Source: Lingula anatina
Lineage: Eukaryota > Brachiopoda > Lingulata > Lingulida > Lingulidae
Assembly (NCBI RefSeq): GCF_001039355.2
Contig: NW_019774025.1
Location: 385,626-449,625, forward strand
Reading direction: 5' to 3'
DNA length: 64,000 nt
In this document: positions 11,241-21,978 of the stretch, in pieces
Numbering within the stretch: the first letter of the stretch is position 1
Layout of the letters: the number at the start of each line of letters is the position of its first letter
The notes under the pieces: generated by a model
What the model was told of the DNA's origin: nothing
The model's database searches: none
Seen by the model: only the letters and a program-made list of their open reading frames with translations
Translations under genes and position numbers: made by a program

Positions 11241-11573
11241 TAGCCACTGCCTTTTACGACAAATATTTATGCCACAAGCCCTTGTACTACTATTCCCTAT
11301 GCACCCAGAATTGTAGAATTTATTGGTTACAATGCATTGGGACTCCAAATGTACGGGATGAACGGCGCTCTCATCTGACTTTTGATGATAATAAGTCAAT
11401 TGACACGCACGCCATTTCATTTGTAAGTACCCTCTCCTCTGTGATATTGCATGCATTATTTGTATGTTAAAAGCCTGTCCGTTTAGTCTAAAGTTGTACA
11501 CATTATTTTCTCCTTTCAGGAGCTCAACAAGATTCTGCACAACATGCGCCTAAAAGCAACCTACGGTGTCTAG
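11241..11573 (+). CDS. Last two exons of an unrecognised plus-strand gene
   Basis: Two exons can be read: 11241-11422 (after TTTTTTCTTCAG, ending at a GTAAGT donor, phase 0) and 11520-11573 (after TTCTCCTTTCAG, ending in a TAG stop). The frame is continuous across the junction and a poly(A) signal follows 63 bases later. The C-terminal peptide includes RDERRSHLTFDDNKSIDTH and ends ELNKILHNMRLKATYGV. The second exon and the end of the first look protein-like; the beginning of the first, rich in Tyr and Cys, is less convincing and its acceptor may be elsewhere. The family is not recognised and upstream exons were not found. Confidence 0.5.
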
Positions 11574-11635
11574 CTTTTGTTTCACACAAAGGAACCACAA
11601 GTTCATGATCATCCGTGGATCTGATATGAAAGCTG

Positions 11636-11641
11636 AATAAA
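11636..11641 (+). terminator. Poly(A) signal AATAAA
   Basis: A canonical AATAAA lies 63 bases after the TAG stop of the two plus-strand exons, supporting a genuine 3' end here. Confidence 0.6.
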
Positions 11642-11649
11642 TACTTGTA

Positions 11650-12424
11650 ATCCGGCGTTTTTTTATCGTTTTGCAATGAAATTATAATGTTAACGATAGT
11701 AGTTATGGTAAGAGGAAATGAGTTTTATTATTTCGTTTTTGAGGACTTTCAAATTAGCTAAATCTGATCTGTAAATAATTTTGGTGATTGACAGTATTGT
11801 ATGGTAACTAAAATTAGAATAGTTGAAAAATGCCCAGTATTTTATGTAAATGGAATTTGAGCATTCAAGCTGTTTTAGCACACTAAAAGAAAATTTCTCA
11901 AAGTTTCAAACAACCAACATTTATAGATGTGTATATATTTTTTAATTTCACATTTAATTTTTGTTCTATAGTAAAATGCACTGAAGTCATTTGTCCTGGA
12001 TATAATTTTCCTATTTATCCTTATATAGTACAGGGCCATTTTGAAAGGATCTGTTTTTTGTTTCCATGAATTGATTTATGTTTGATGACCTTATCTTCGT
12101 ACGAATACTTCTATTTGGTATTTAAACAGAAAAATAAAAAAGCAAAAAGATCCAATGCAACCTCAAACCACGTTTTTTCATGGCAACAGTTAACTTTGCT
12201 CAAAATTCATTTTTTGAGAGTGTAACGGAACACATTTTCCATTCCTGTTCTCTGAATCAAATTGACATAATAAGAAATAATATGCCAAATATGTATTTTT
12301 GATTCCTTCGTGTATTTTTGTGGCCAATTTGGAATTTCACGAACTCCTAAATGCTCAGCAAGCAAAGTTTTCTTGTATTGAATTATGGAATAGCTATATT
12401 TAAGATTCTTCAAATAAAATTAAC
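11650..12424. other. AT-rich intergenic, nothing recognised
   Basis: Between the poly(A) signal and the minisatellite I see AT-rich unique-looking sequence with no exon, RNA gene or repeat unit that I can support. Confidence 0.5.
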
Positions 12425-12960
12425 TTGGCCCACATGCCACCTCTCCAATGAAATGGACTCATCTGACATCCCCTTCAATAGAATGGACTTAATTCACCTA
12501 TCACCCTCGAATGGAATGGACTTGCCCAACCTGACACCCCTTCTGTTCAAATTGCCTCGTCCCACCTGACACCCCTTGTTTGGAATGGACTTGCCCCACC
12601 TGACACCCCTTCTGATAAAATTGCCTTGCCCCACCTGACACCCCTTGTTTGGAATGGACTTGCCCCACCTGACACCCCTTCTGATCAAATTGCCTCGCCC
12701 CACCTCACACCCCTTGTTTGGAATGGACTTGCCCTACCTGAAACCCCCTGATTGGATGGACTCGTCCCACCTGACCCCGCCCCTGTAATAGAATGGACTC
12801 GCCCCACTTGACACCCCTTTCCAATGGAATAGGCTCGACCCACGTGACACCCCTCAAATGGAATAACCTCGCCCAACCTGACACCCCTCAGATGAAATGG
12901 ACGTGGTATACCTGACATCTTTTTCAATGTTATGAACTACAATGGAATGGACTCACTCCA
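12425..12960 (+). repeat. Minisatellite, ~35-bp unit with ~70-bp dimer
   Basis: About fourteen copies of a unit built on CCACCTGACACCCCTT followed by a variable tail and GGAATGGACTTGCCC. In the centre, two unit types alternate (one with TTTGGAATGGAC, one with CTGATCAAATTGCC), producing a 69-70-bp higher-order repeat; edge units are more degenerate. The open minus-strand frames across it come from the repeat period and are not genes. Confidence 0.93.
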
Positions 12961-13049
12961 CCGAGTCTATTTAGTAATATTTAGAATCCTCGAGTGATTT
13001 GTTGATTGGCATTTATATGTGCTATTCAACGTTCAACTCTCTCTTGGAT

Positions 13050-13590
13050 TACCTTGCAAGTTTCTTAGAAAGTAAGTTTATTAGAAACTACCTCTGAAAA
13101 TGAAGTTGAAGCAATCCACTAGTTCAACATTAACACCAAACAACTATTTACATTACTTTAAAACAATCTTTCAGTCAATTTGATAGAGTTCGTTACAGTA
13201 TTGATGTCTATTTAAACTTTCCCGGAAGTACTGAAAATGCCGGTTTATTCAGTTTAATAGTTTATTTAAGCTTTTAATAATCATATCGGTAAATTCGGGT
13301 ACGTCAGTCTGAAGATCCTAAGGTTTAGCTTTTAAATCTGCAGCGATTTAGTTGCCGAATAATCCCAACCCCATATTGTAATTAACCACTAGGCGTTGTT
13401 CAAACAGCATAAGACGCAGGCTTGCGACCCAACAGGTACGATTATCCACAGGCCACAGCGACTGTGCCGACGGCGCCGCGACTACTGCTTGCTATATGGG
13501 TGAATATTATCGAAACTTATCATTAGATTTTCATAACATTGTGAGAACATTTTTCACGTTAGATGTGATCATTAAATGTGTACAAATTAT
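13050..13590. repeat. Duplicated segment, copy 2 (uninterrupted)
   Basis: Partner of 9870-10592 in direct orientation, with the same ordered landmarks but lacking the 190-base insertion. It shows the state of the segment before the dispersed element inserted. The ends do not read TG...CA, and no primer-binding site or polypurine tract is visible, so a pair of LTRs is not supported. Confidence 0.8.
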
Positions 13591-14767
13591 TTAAAAAAAT
13601 TTTAATTATCGAAAAATGTGAGTGTTAATAGCATGAAAATGTATAAACATGAATAGAACGTGCTTCGTCGTCTATCGGATGAGTACAGTGTATAGTGGCA
13701 GTGTAGAACGTAATTCTAACATTTTCCTTACGTTTGTTTATGGTCGAACCAATATATTAACTTGTGGTAAAATAGCAAACCGTACTGGGTAAACTGGGTA
13801 TATGTTGCCTTTATTATAATGCATGTGTGAAAAAACAACAAGAGCCCAAATATCTATGAATGGAACTTTTTTAATTTTAAAACAAACTCATAATGGCATA
13901 AAACATTTTTATTCATGATAACGAATAATAAACTGTTTTAAAAGTAACTAACAATTTCAACCTTAAATTAGTATTCATTTCACAAACCCTTGACTTCGTT
14001 TTAACAATGATCTATAGCTCTGTTTTGAGCAAACGATTGTGGTCTATAAGACGGTACAACTAGCTCCAGGTGAATGTTTTTATTTTGAAAGATTTCTGTC
14101 ATTTTTGGTGCTAGAATGGACTACAATAAGACATTTCTGTTAAATTTGAACAATCAGCTTTAGTTTGATGCTCTATAGACATACTTAATTCGATTGAAAA
14201 CCTATGAAAATAGACTTTAAAATGTCTTTTACAAAGTTACTTCTAGATGCATGAACCTTTCATTTGGACTCCACATATTCTTTGCATCACTGCATACGGT
14301 CACTTCACAAGATTACAATCAATTTTTTTACACCTTGGAGCAGGAGGATGTCAAATTTATGACGGCAGATGATGATGGTTTTAACATAGCAAACATAACA
14401 GAACACTGCATTAGATAATTGTTAGGGCCTGGTCTCATTTGCTCGCCATACTTTTTTTAGTAGTACAGTAGAGTAGAGTGTGAAGGGGGCAGGGCAGGAT
14501 ATCGCAAGTTAAAGGTGGGGCGTGTACCATTGCTCCCCCGCCTCAATCCATCCCATGGATCTGCCACTGATCAATCGGGTTCACCATATAATAAAATAAA
14601 TTCAAAATCTATTTAAATATATTAAATGGTATTAATCATAATCCTTTCTTTCCCTTTTCTCTCATGATTTTTAATTGTATACATGTAAAAAGGACCAAAA
14701 ATATCAGTAAACACTGGTAAGCAGTAAAAAACAGCAGTAAAAATTCAAGTAATAAAGGTACAAAAAA
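13591..14767. other. Intergenic, nothing recognised
   Basis: AT-rich sequence between the duplicated segment and the PDRG1 stop codon. A CCATGGATCTGCCACTGA string near 14540 recalls the end of the dispersed repeat at 10284 and may be a degenerate trace. No exon seen. Confidence 0.45.
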
Positions 14768-16286
14768 TCATAACATATCATCTATAGATTTCATTTCAGC
14801 TTTTGTTAGAGGATTAAGCTGGAAACCTTTCATGTCCTCCTTATTTTCCATGTCTCTTAATTTCTGTACTTTTGGTCGTAGACCATTTCTCAGTGAAGCA
14901 ATCTGATGATCAATCTGATCAAAATCTGAAATTGTAAAAAATAATAATAATAATAAAAATAGATAAATAAATAAGCTTTAACAATTTGTCATACATACAA
15001 ATCTATGCATTTAGCAATAATATCATATCAATCAATATGCAGGCCCATAGCCTGCAATTTTAAAGGGATGGTTCTTTTTCTGAAAAAGTGGACCTTTTCC
15101 CATGAAATCTTCATGTATCTTTACCATATTTTACCCAGAACTTTTTCCAGCTTAAAAGGCAGTTTGTTCAACACACTCCCTCCCCCATGGCTACAGGCTG
15201 GAATATGTAAGAAAGCAAGTTCTCCTGTATTATAAAATCATTTGGCACTGTCAACTGAGCCCAGCATACACCCTATAATTGCTCAGATACAAAAAAATAT
15301 AAAAATACAGAACAGAGGTAAAGACTAAAAGTGATCATTGTGTTCAGCCCGAGCCAAAAGGCACAGAACACAACACAGAACATATATGTGGTTGCATGAA
15401 AAACACCTTTATCGAGAAGTTTCTGTGCTGTTGGTTTAGGCATCTTGATGAACATATTCCCAACACAGACCCATGTTTTCTTGCTTTCCTTGTCTTTAGA
15501 AAGTATCCTGCAAGAAAAAAAAATACAGATATACTTAAGAATATATTCTTTGTTGCCGAGTGAAAAGCATGTGGTTTAAAAATAAATATATACATGGTAC
15601 ATGTACACTATATAATTTGGCTTGCTGGTTTCATTTCAAGTCCCCTAGTATGAAAAAAGTCACCTTTTACAGATAGATCTAGTTCCTTAATGAAAGGTAC
15701 AGTGTCTTACTCAAAATTCTCAGCGTGCTTAGGAAAGACTATTTTGCATTTAATTCATGTAAGACACAACTTAGTGAATTCTGATATAGTCAAGGAATTA
15801 CCAAAATGATATGACATTTTCTTTCATGAATCTTTTACTTCTCAGTTAAAGACTAAAGAAAATCTTAAAGAAAAAATTCTCCTACACATGGGTCAATGCT
15901 TGACCTGTCTCTGCACTGGGATTAAATTCTTAAATCATATTTCTAATCAAATAATTTATTTTGAAATGTATCAACAAACATTCAGATAGCCAAAAGGATA
16001 AAGACTTGAGACACCAGGTACTTTTATATGAGGGGTTTTTATCTGAATTTGGAAAGAAAAATGCTTTGCAAGAATATTAGGCATACATAGACAATACAAC
16101 TTTAAGATGCTAACAAATGCAAATAATACAGTATAACGGTACCTTAAATACCTACCTTACAGCTTCTCTAGTTTTATTCCTCTTTCTGTCTAAGTCAACA
16201 AGATGTTGTTTGTCTGCTAAAATATCATCTGCAACCTCCTCTATGGCAGAGACATGTTTTATCAACTGCTGCATGCCAGCATCCAT
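14768..16286 (-). CDS. PDRG1: p53 and DNA damage-regulated protein 1 (prefoldin-like)
   Basis: PDRG1 is a small beta-type prefoldin-like subunit of the R2TP/prefoldin-like (PAQosome) co-chaperone, which helps assemble RNA polymerases and other complexes in the cytoplasm. Three coding exons, 16286-16156, 15507-15407 and 14925-14768, join with matching phases into 129 aa, close to the human length of 133. Recognised segments are VADDILADKQHLVDLDRKRN in the first helix, CVGNMFIKMPKPTAQKLLDK (the family hallmark GNMFIKMP) in the second exon, and KGFQLNPLTKAEMK near the C-terminus. The start ATG is preceded after one base by an intron acceptor (TTTAGTTTTTCAG), so there is an upstream non-coding exon. 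Coiled-coil helices flank a central beta hairpin, as in prefoldins. Nothing is truncated. NDST lies next to it, upstream on the same strand. Confidence 0.95.
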
Positions 16287-16369
16287 GCTGAAAAACTAAA
16301 GGGTTAAAAACCATAGATTATTCATCTGCAGGAAATATCCAGTCATGTGCAGTCCCCCAGTAACACGTA

Positions 16370-16613
16370 GGGCTCATTCCCAAGGAAATTATCATTCTAC
16401 ACAGATCGATCCAACTCTGTGGAGACTCTTGCTGAATGCAATCAGTTGAACAGATAAATACGCTTCCTTTTCTTTCTCAACATACTCCAATGATCACCAC
16501 CTCTTCTGTATTGTGCCAACAGGAGACGTGTTAATTTTTTATCTGACTGCATTCAGTGAGTCCCACAGACTGGGGTTGATCATGTAGAACGATAGTTTCA
16601 TTGGTAATGAGCC
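16370..16613. mobile_element. Palindromic MITE with ~72-bp terminal inverted repeats
   Basis: The 244-bp element starts GGGCTCATTCCCAAGGAAAT and ends ATTTCA-free complement TTGGTAATGAGCCC; the outer 72 bases of each side are imperfect reverse complements, including the TGAATGCA(A/G)TCAG segment. It lies in the 5' UTR intron of PDRG1. There is no coding capacity, as expected for a miniature inverted-repeat transposable element. A target-site duplication is not clear. A degenerate copy of the left half occurs in an NDST intron at 22880-23045. Confidence 0.8.
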
Positions 16614-17071
16614 CAAAGAGACGGCTAAGATTCAGGTAAAATGTAGGACCGAAGCTTGGACAAGCAATTTATTCAAGGGTGCCTAGGTAAAAGTCAACAC
16701 CCATCCACACAGAGACAGTATATATCCTGAAACATTTTTTCAGTCATTGACTTTGATTCACCTCTTCGCTTTTCGTCTCTTAATGCTCTTGTCTCAGGTT
16801 TCGGCCTTCCATCACAGTAGTAGTAGTAGTATATGCCAAGTTAGTATATTCAATAAGTCGACACTTTTGCAGACCCCCCTTCCCCTATTGACGTTATGGA
16901 CTCTTGATTTGCATGCTATGCTAATACAGAATGTATATCAAAAATTGTAAATAGCAGTGCTAATTTCGTGCTACCCCCCCCAATAACAACAAGTATTTGA
17001 TTTTCCATATCTCCCCCTTGCAGCATGCACGTCTGACAACTAGGGCAAAGTCATACTCAAACAAATCTTAC

Positions 17072-17210
17072 CAAAGAAAGGGGAGCTATTTTCTACGTCC
17101 ATTTACAGTGGTTGTCATCTCCATCGGCGAACAAACTCCCTTGACTCGACGAACGTGTTTTCTGTGTACCTATAACGGAGTGTAAAATATCTCCTGTTTT
17201 CATTGGCTCT
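17072..17210 (-). promoter_or_regulatory. Presumed PDRG1 promoter and non-coding first exon
   Basis: A GTAAGA donor at 17071 (minus strand) ends a probable untranslated first exon that would splice to the acceptor just before the PDRG1 start codon. A CCAAT box on the minus strand (17202-17206) stands about 130 bases upstream of that donor, in a locally CpG-richer stretch with no TATA box. The transcription start is probably between these two points. A short upstream frame starting MTTTVNGRRK lies in this exon. Promoter assignment is inference. Confidence 0.45.
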
Positions 17211-17265
17211 TAGCATTGCGTGCGCGTATTCAGCAGCAACAGCGACCCTCTTATGCAGGCCCCTC

Positions 17266-20200
17266 ATTACACACCTGTGTTGTCTTCTCAGACAGAAAAA
17301 ATGGTTTAACTTTAAACAGTTTAAAAAAAAAACTGCAAAGTAGTGAAAATACATACTCAGTGGACCAGAATACTGTTATTTACAAGATTATACAACTGCT
17401 TATAATGGACACATGTAAAATTTAGTCTTATCATTTTGGTGTACTTGGCTTTTTTACACAGCTTAAATGTCTTGGGTTACTGTTAGATGGTACAAAGAGC
17501 TCCTACAATTTTCACATTCACATCATGGACATCCATAATTTGTTTATGTTCACATCAATCCATTTACGGATAACTTGCAAACAAAGTTTATTTAATTTTA
17601 AACAAGAATGTGAAACCAGCAAGTATAATTTACAGATTTTTCATCAAAGATTTACTTCGAAATTGAAATCATATTTATAAATAAACTAATCCACTTTAGA
17701 TAAACCCCAAATACGAAGTAAAATGTGAGGGATGGCATGAGAAAGACATAGTTGAATGATACAGTCACAAAATTACTCTTTAAATCATCAAAACTAGAAT
17801 TAATTTTTTTTTGCGTAATTTTTGTACTACAGGTTAGGACTCTGATTTGAAATTTCATAATAATGTTGACAAAACAAGTCTCAATGCTCACTTTTGAATA
17901 TGGTTTTATTAATCAAATAATTTATTGTGCCAGACATGCAATTGTGACCGACATAAAATGTAAGCAAAATTGTCATAAATCAGTAAAACATATTGCCTTA
18001 AACAAAGGTAACATACACCACATGCTGTAAAAGGATAAATTTTGATGGTAGATATTAATCGGCCAGAGAATCCCAGATTCAAGCCAAATCCAATGTACCT
18101 CCAGTGGTGGTGAAAGTACCTGTAATCTTTTTCCTGTATTGTTCATGTTATAACCAAATTAGGAGGCTATGAAATAAAACTGCCAGGGTTGGTTCTATAC
18201 ATTAACACAATAAGATTAAGCCTCTAAATGGCATCAACATCTTGTCTACAACACTGCAATGTCAAAAAAAATTTCCACTTCCCTTTTTACACCTAATATA
18301 GGTAATATAATAGTTCTCATAAAACTGAGAAGGAATATTCATTGACCTCAAGGTCCCATCATATTGTAACAAGGCAATCCTATTGCACTGAAGTGTGCTG
18401 TAAATTTTGCTATAAATAGATACACTGTGATATAAGAGGAAATTTAGTTTTACACACACCCACACACACCACAGAGAGAGAGAGAGTTAGAGTTGACTGC
18501 AGAAAGATGTAGAATCACTTCCCAGATCCTAAGTTACATAGCTCATAAAAACAAGGGAAATCACACTTTCCCTAAACAGTTACAGTACTGCTATGTACAA
18601 ATTATCAGACATTTGCATACAAAAATCAAAGCCAATGTATTTGTGAATTATAATTATCTTACTGGGACTTGCAGTGATTTTGGAAGACTTCATAATTCCT
18701 TTGCAGAAAACATCATAACTACACAAGAAAGCTGACAAATACACAATCAACACACAAGTAGAGGTGCAGGACCCATGAGAACTAGGAGCCCATTGGGTAT
18801 GTACCACCAGCCACAATATTGCCTTTTAAGTGGTTCAACTACCAAATTGTAAAATTATCTATACTTTTTAAAGAAAGCATAAAAATACTGATAATAATAA
18901 AAATAAATAGTGCTGCATACTAATATCAATGTATTTCAATAGACCATTTCAAACCTCAATAAAGCCAAACATAACATTCACCTGCATCATTTCACCACCT
19001 TCTAAGTTAGGCACAAGTCAAGTTAACATATGTGGGACAATTAACAACTTAAACTTTACACAAGCACATACTGTTGCTATTACTGTAGAATTAACTATAG
19101 CCTTAGTTATGGAAACACCAATCCCAAAGGAATCCAGTTCACCACTATGACCTTGAGAAGTAGATGAATTTTCCAAACCTGGGCCCCGTCTCACATCAGA
19201 ACTTAAATACCAGTCTTTAACAAAGACTGACACAAATCTGAGTCAACCTATCTCACAAAAAGTAAGCCTAATATCTGGCAGTGTTCAGAATATAACAAAA
19301 AAGTATAACTTTTAAAGCTACACTCTTGATCATGTCCACGTTCAAACCTGTATTGTTACAGCCCCATATGTAATTCCCCATGGTGCTTAGAGAAAAACTG
19401 TGACACTGGTTTAAAGAAACTGTGGTAATAAGATCTGTGTGGTGTTATAGTTTTGGCCCCAACACTTATACAAGTAGGCAATTGCTATATGCCAGTGTGA
19501 CTAAGATTAACAAGATCTTGTAGATTACAGTATACAGGCATTTACCAAACCCGAGATCAAACAGAACCTAAGTTTTGAAAATGCATTGTTTACGTGGCCT
19601 TTATTAAATGTGAGGTGGCTGCTACTGTTTTTGTGATCGTCAAGTGGAATGTGTGCACATAACAGTGCCCACACATAAAACTGTGTATCTCTGATGTCTT
19701 ATCCCCCCCCCTCACACACACACCCACTTACTAAATATATTGTCTGGAATCTAAATAAAAATTGATTAAAAATCAACTAAATACACACAAATGCATTACA
19801 AAACTGGCCACTATTCAAATTTCACCCTTAAAAGAAGGTGTCAAGGTCAAGTAAAAAACAAGTCAAGGAAAATTCCATGACTGGCTTATCACTTTCAATT
19901 CAATTTTAATAGTAATGGTATGCCATTCTTTGTGATAATAAAGATATTCCCCCCTAAAACTTAAAATATACACCTGTGTCATTGGAATTTTTAAATAGCA
20001 ACTCCAAAAAAGATAAAGATATCACAAAATGTGGACCATTAACTTTTAATGTGTGTTCATCTCTGAAAACGCACCAAATGACCCTTAAAACCATTACAGC
20101 CACTATAAATCACAATGACTGTTGTTTCAGATTTCCAAGTGGAGACCATATTTGACTTCTCTTAACATGCCAGTTTTACTATACACTAGTGAACATAGCC

Positions 20201-20922
20201 TGTATCCTTTCAAATTACCTAGATATACAGGTTCTAATATTGGCAACATGCAAATATGCATCTTAACATCTTCAAAGCATGTAAGTTCTGTACCATTTCA
20301 TGAAAATAACAAAAATTAAGGATGAAGGTTGCAATTAGCTTGGGTTTTTCTAGGACTCAAACATAATTCCCTACACATCCCTGTAGGTGAGATACTGAGA
20401 ATTTTGCTAGGCATAATTGGATACAGATCTAAGTCATTGCACTAATGTTTGGGAAAAAATCCCTTTAGGATCAACCACAGTCATTCACCTTTTTGAAATG
20501 AAATTTTTCAGAGTTACTGCAATCACAAAAATCAGACTTGGACATAGATGGTGGCTTAGATGAAGTGGGACTGTGCAAAATCCATAGTGCCACCAAACAT
20601 CAAGATGGTGGCACAACTAAAAACATACAACTGTAGATTTACACTCCCTTGTTAGTTTTGTTTGTTTGTCTTTTTATGATTGCTGTTCTTCCTAACACAT
20701 GCAGGTGAAACCTACATTTGCATAATGTCCCTTTTGTCATAATATCATATCATATATATTTTCTCGCTTCTTGATACCTTTCCTACAAACTTCCAAATAC
20801 CTGTCATACAAAACTGAGGCAACAGTCCCACTGTCTAACATGCCAGTGCTTGTGCTGCCCTCTATATTTATAACCAGTAACCATACAATTCTTGACACCA
20901 TATTAGACTAGTAACCATATAG
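17266..20922 (-). other. NDST 3' UTR and downstream flank
   Basis: This 3.6-kb interval follows the NDST stop codon and precedes the PDRG1 promoter. No exon is visible on either strand. Minus-strand AATAAA signals occur at 19605-19600 and 17926-17921 and could end a long NDST 3' UTR, but I cannot choose between them. A purine/CA-rich simple repeat is at about 18452-18486. Confidence 0.45.
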
Positions 20923-21920
20923 TTATTCAAAGTTTCGTAAGTCTTCCTCTAGCCAGCTAGGAGTCTCTAAACCAAGCCTGTGAAGCATTTTGGACAATGC
21001 TACATTATGTCTTTTATAATACTGCTGCAAAAATTTTTCAGATTCAGAGTCCATGGGAGGGTACTTTCTCCCTTTGCTCCTCCCCAGGCATTTGGTGTGA
21101 TCCCCATTAACAACCTGACAGTAAAAACCCTTCTTTGAATCATATCTGCAAAGAAAATGAAACAAAATAATATATATATTTACATGACTTTGATTTTGCT
21201 TAGCATTCTTGTACTAAATAAAGGTTAAGATCTTTTCCCCCCTGACTTCATATGGACTGTGTGTATGTGTGTGCATGCATGCCTGCATGGAAGTGATATA
21301 AATGTTGGATTAAGTAGGTAGATAAACAAAATGTATACTTACTGGGTATATCACACACTAGAAAGATAGACACCAATTTCTAGCAGTATTGCTTAGTTTC
21401 ATAAATTGTTTCACTATCTTTCATGTTTAAAATCATATGGTTGTTTCAAGATAATTATACATATATATTATATTATCCATTTACATGTTCACACACATCT
21501 TCCCTAATGGCCTCCTTACAAATTCCACCTCATTTTACACTATTACTTACTTCTGGATTATGTCTCACCTTAAATGCATTGAGTAATCAAAATACGGTTC
21601 TATATGCAAGAACCTCTGGACTTTATGCATGATTATCACAGGGTTGGTCTTCAGCAGTTCACCATCCAGAATAAGTAACTACAGAATGAAACAAAACAGA
21701 TCAACTTCTGATAGGTTTCACAATAACAGCTCTTTAGAAATTTTGAAAAAAAGAAAAAAAGGAAATATTCATAGCATAAAAAGATAAACATGGACAAGCT
21801 GATGAGTTATAGAATGCTACTATGAAGTTTAAGCAATGACATCGAATCCACTTCTGAAATTCAATATATGTTGCCTTTCAAACAAAATCCACATCAAATG
21901 ATTAACTGAATTCTAAGTAA

Positions 21921-21978
<58 letters not shown>

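Noticed and set aside
12494-12927. Two repetitive minus-strand open frames over the minisatellite
   Set aside because: Repeated GVRWGKSIP-type peptides are simply the translated minisatellite.
9870-13590. The two duplicated segments as LTRs of a retroelement
   Set aside because: No TG...CA ends, primer-binding site, polypurine tract, gag or pol remnants were seen between them.
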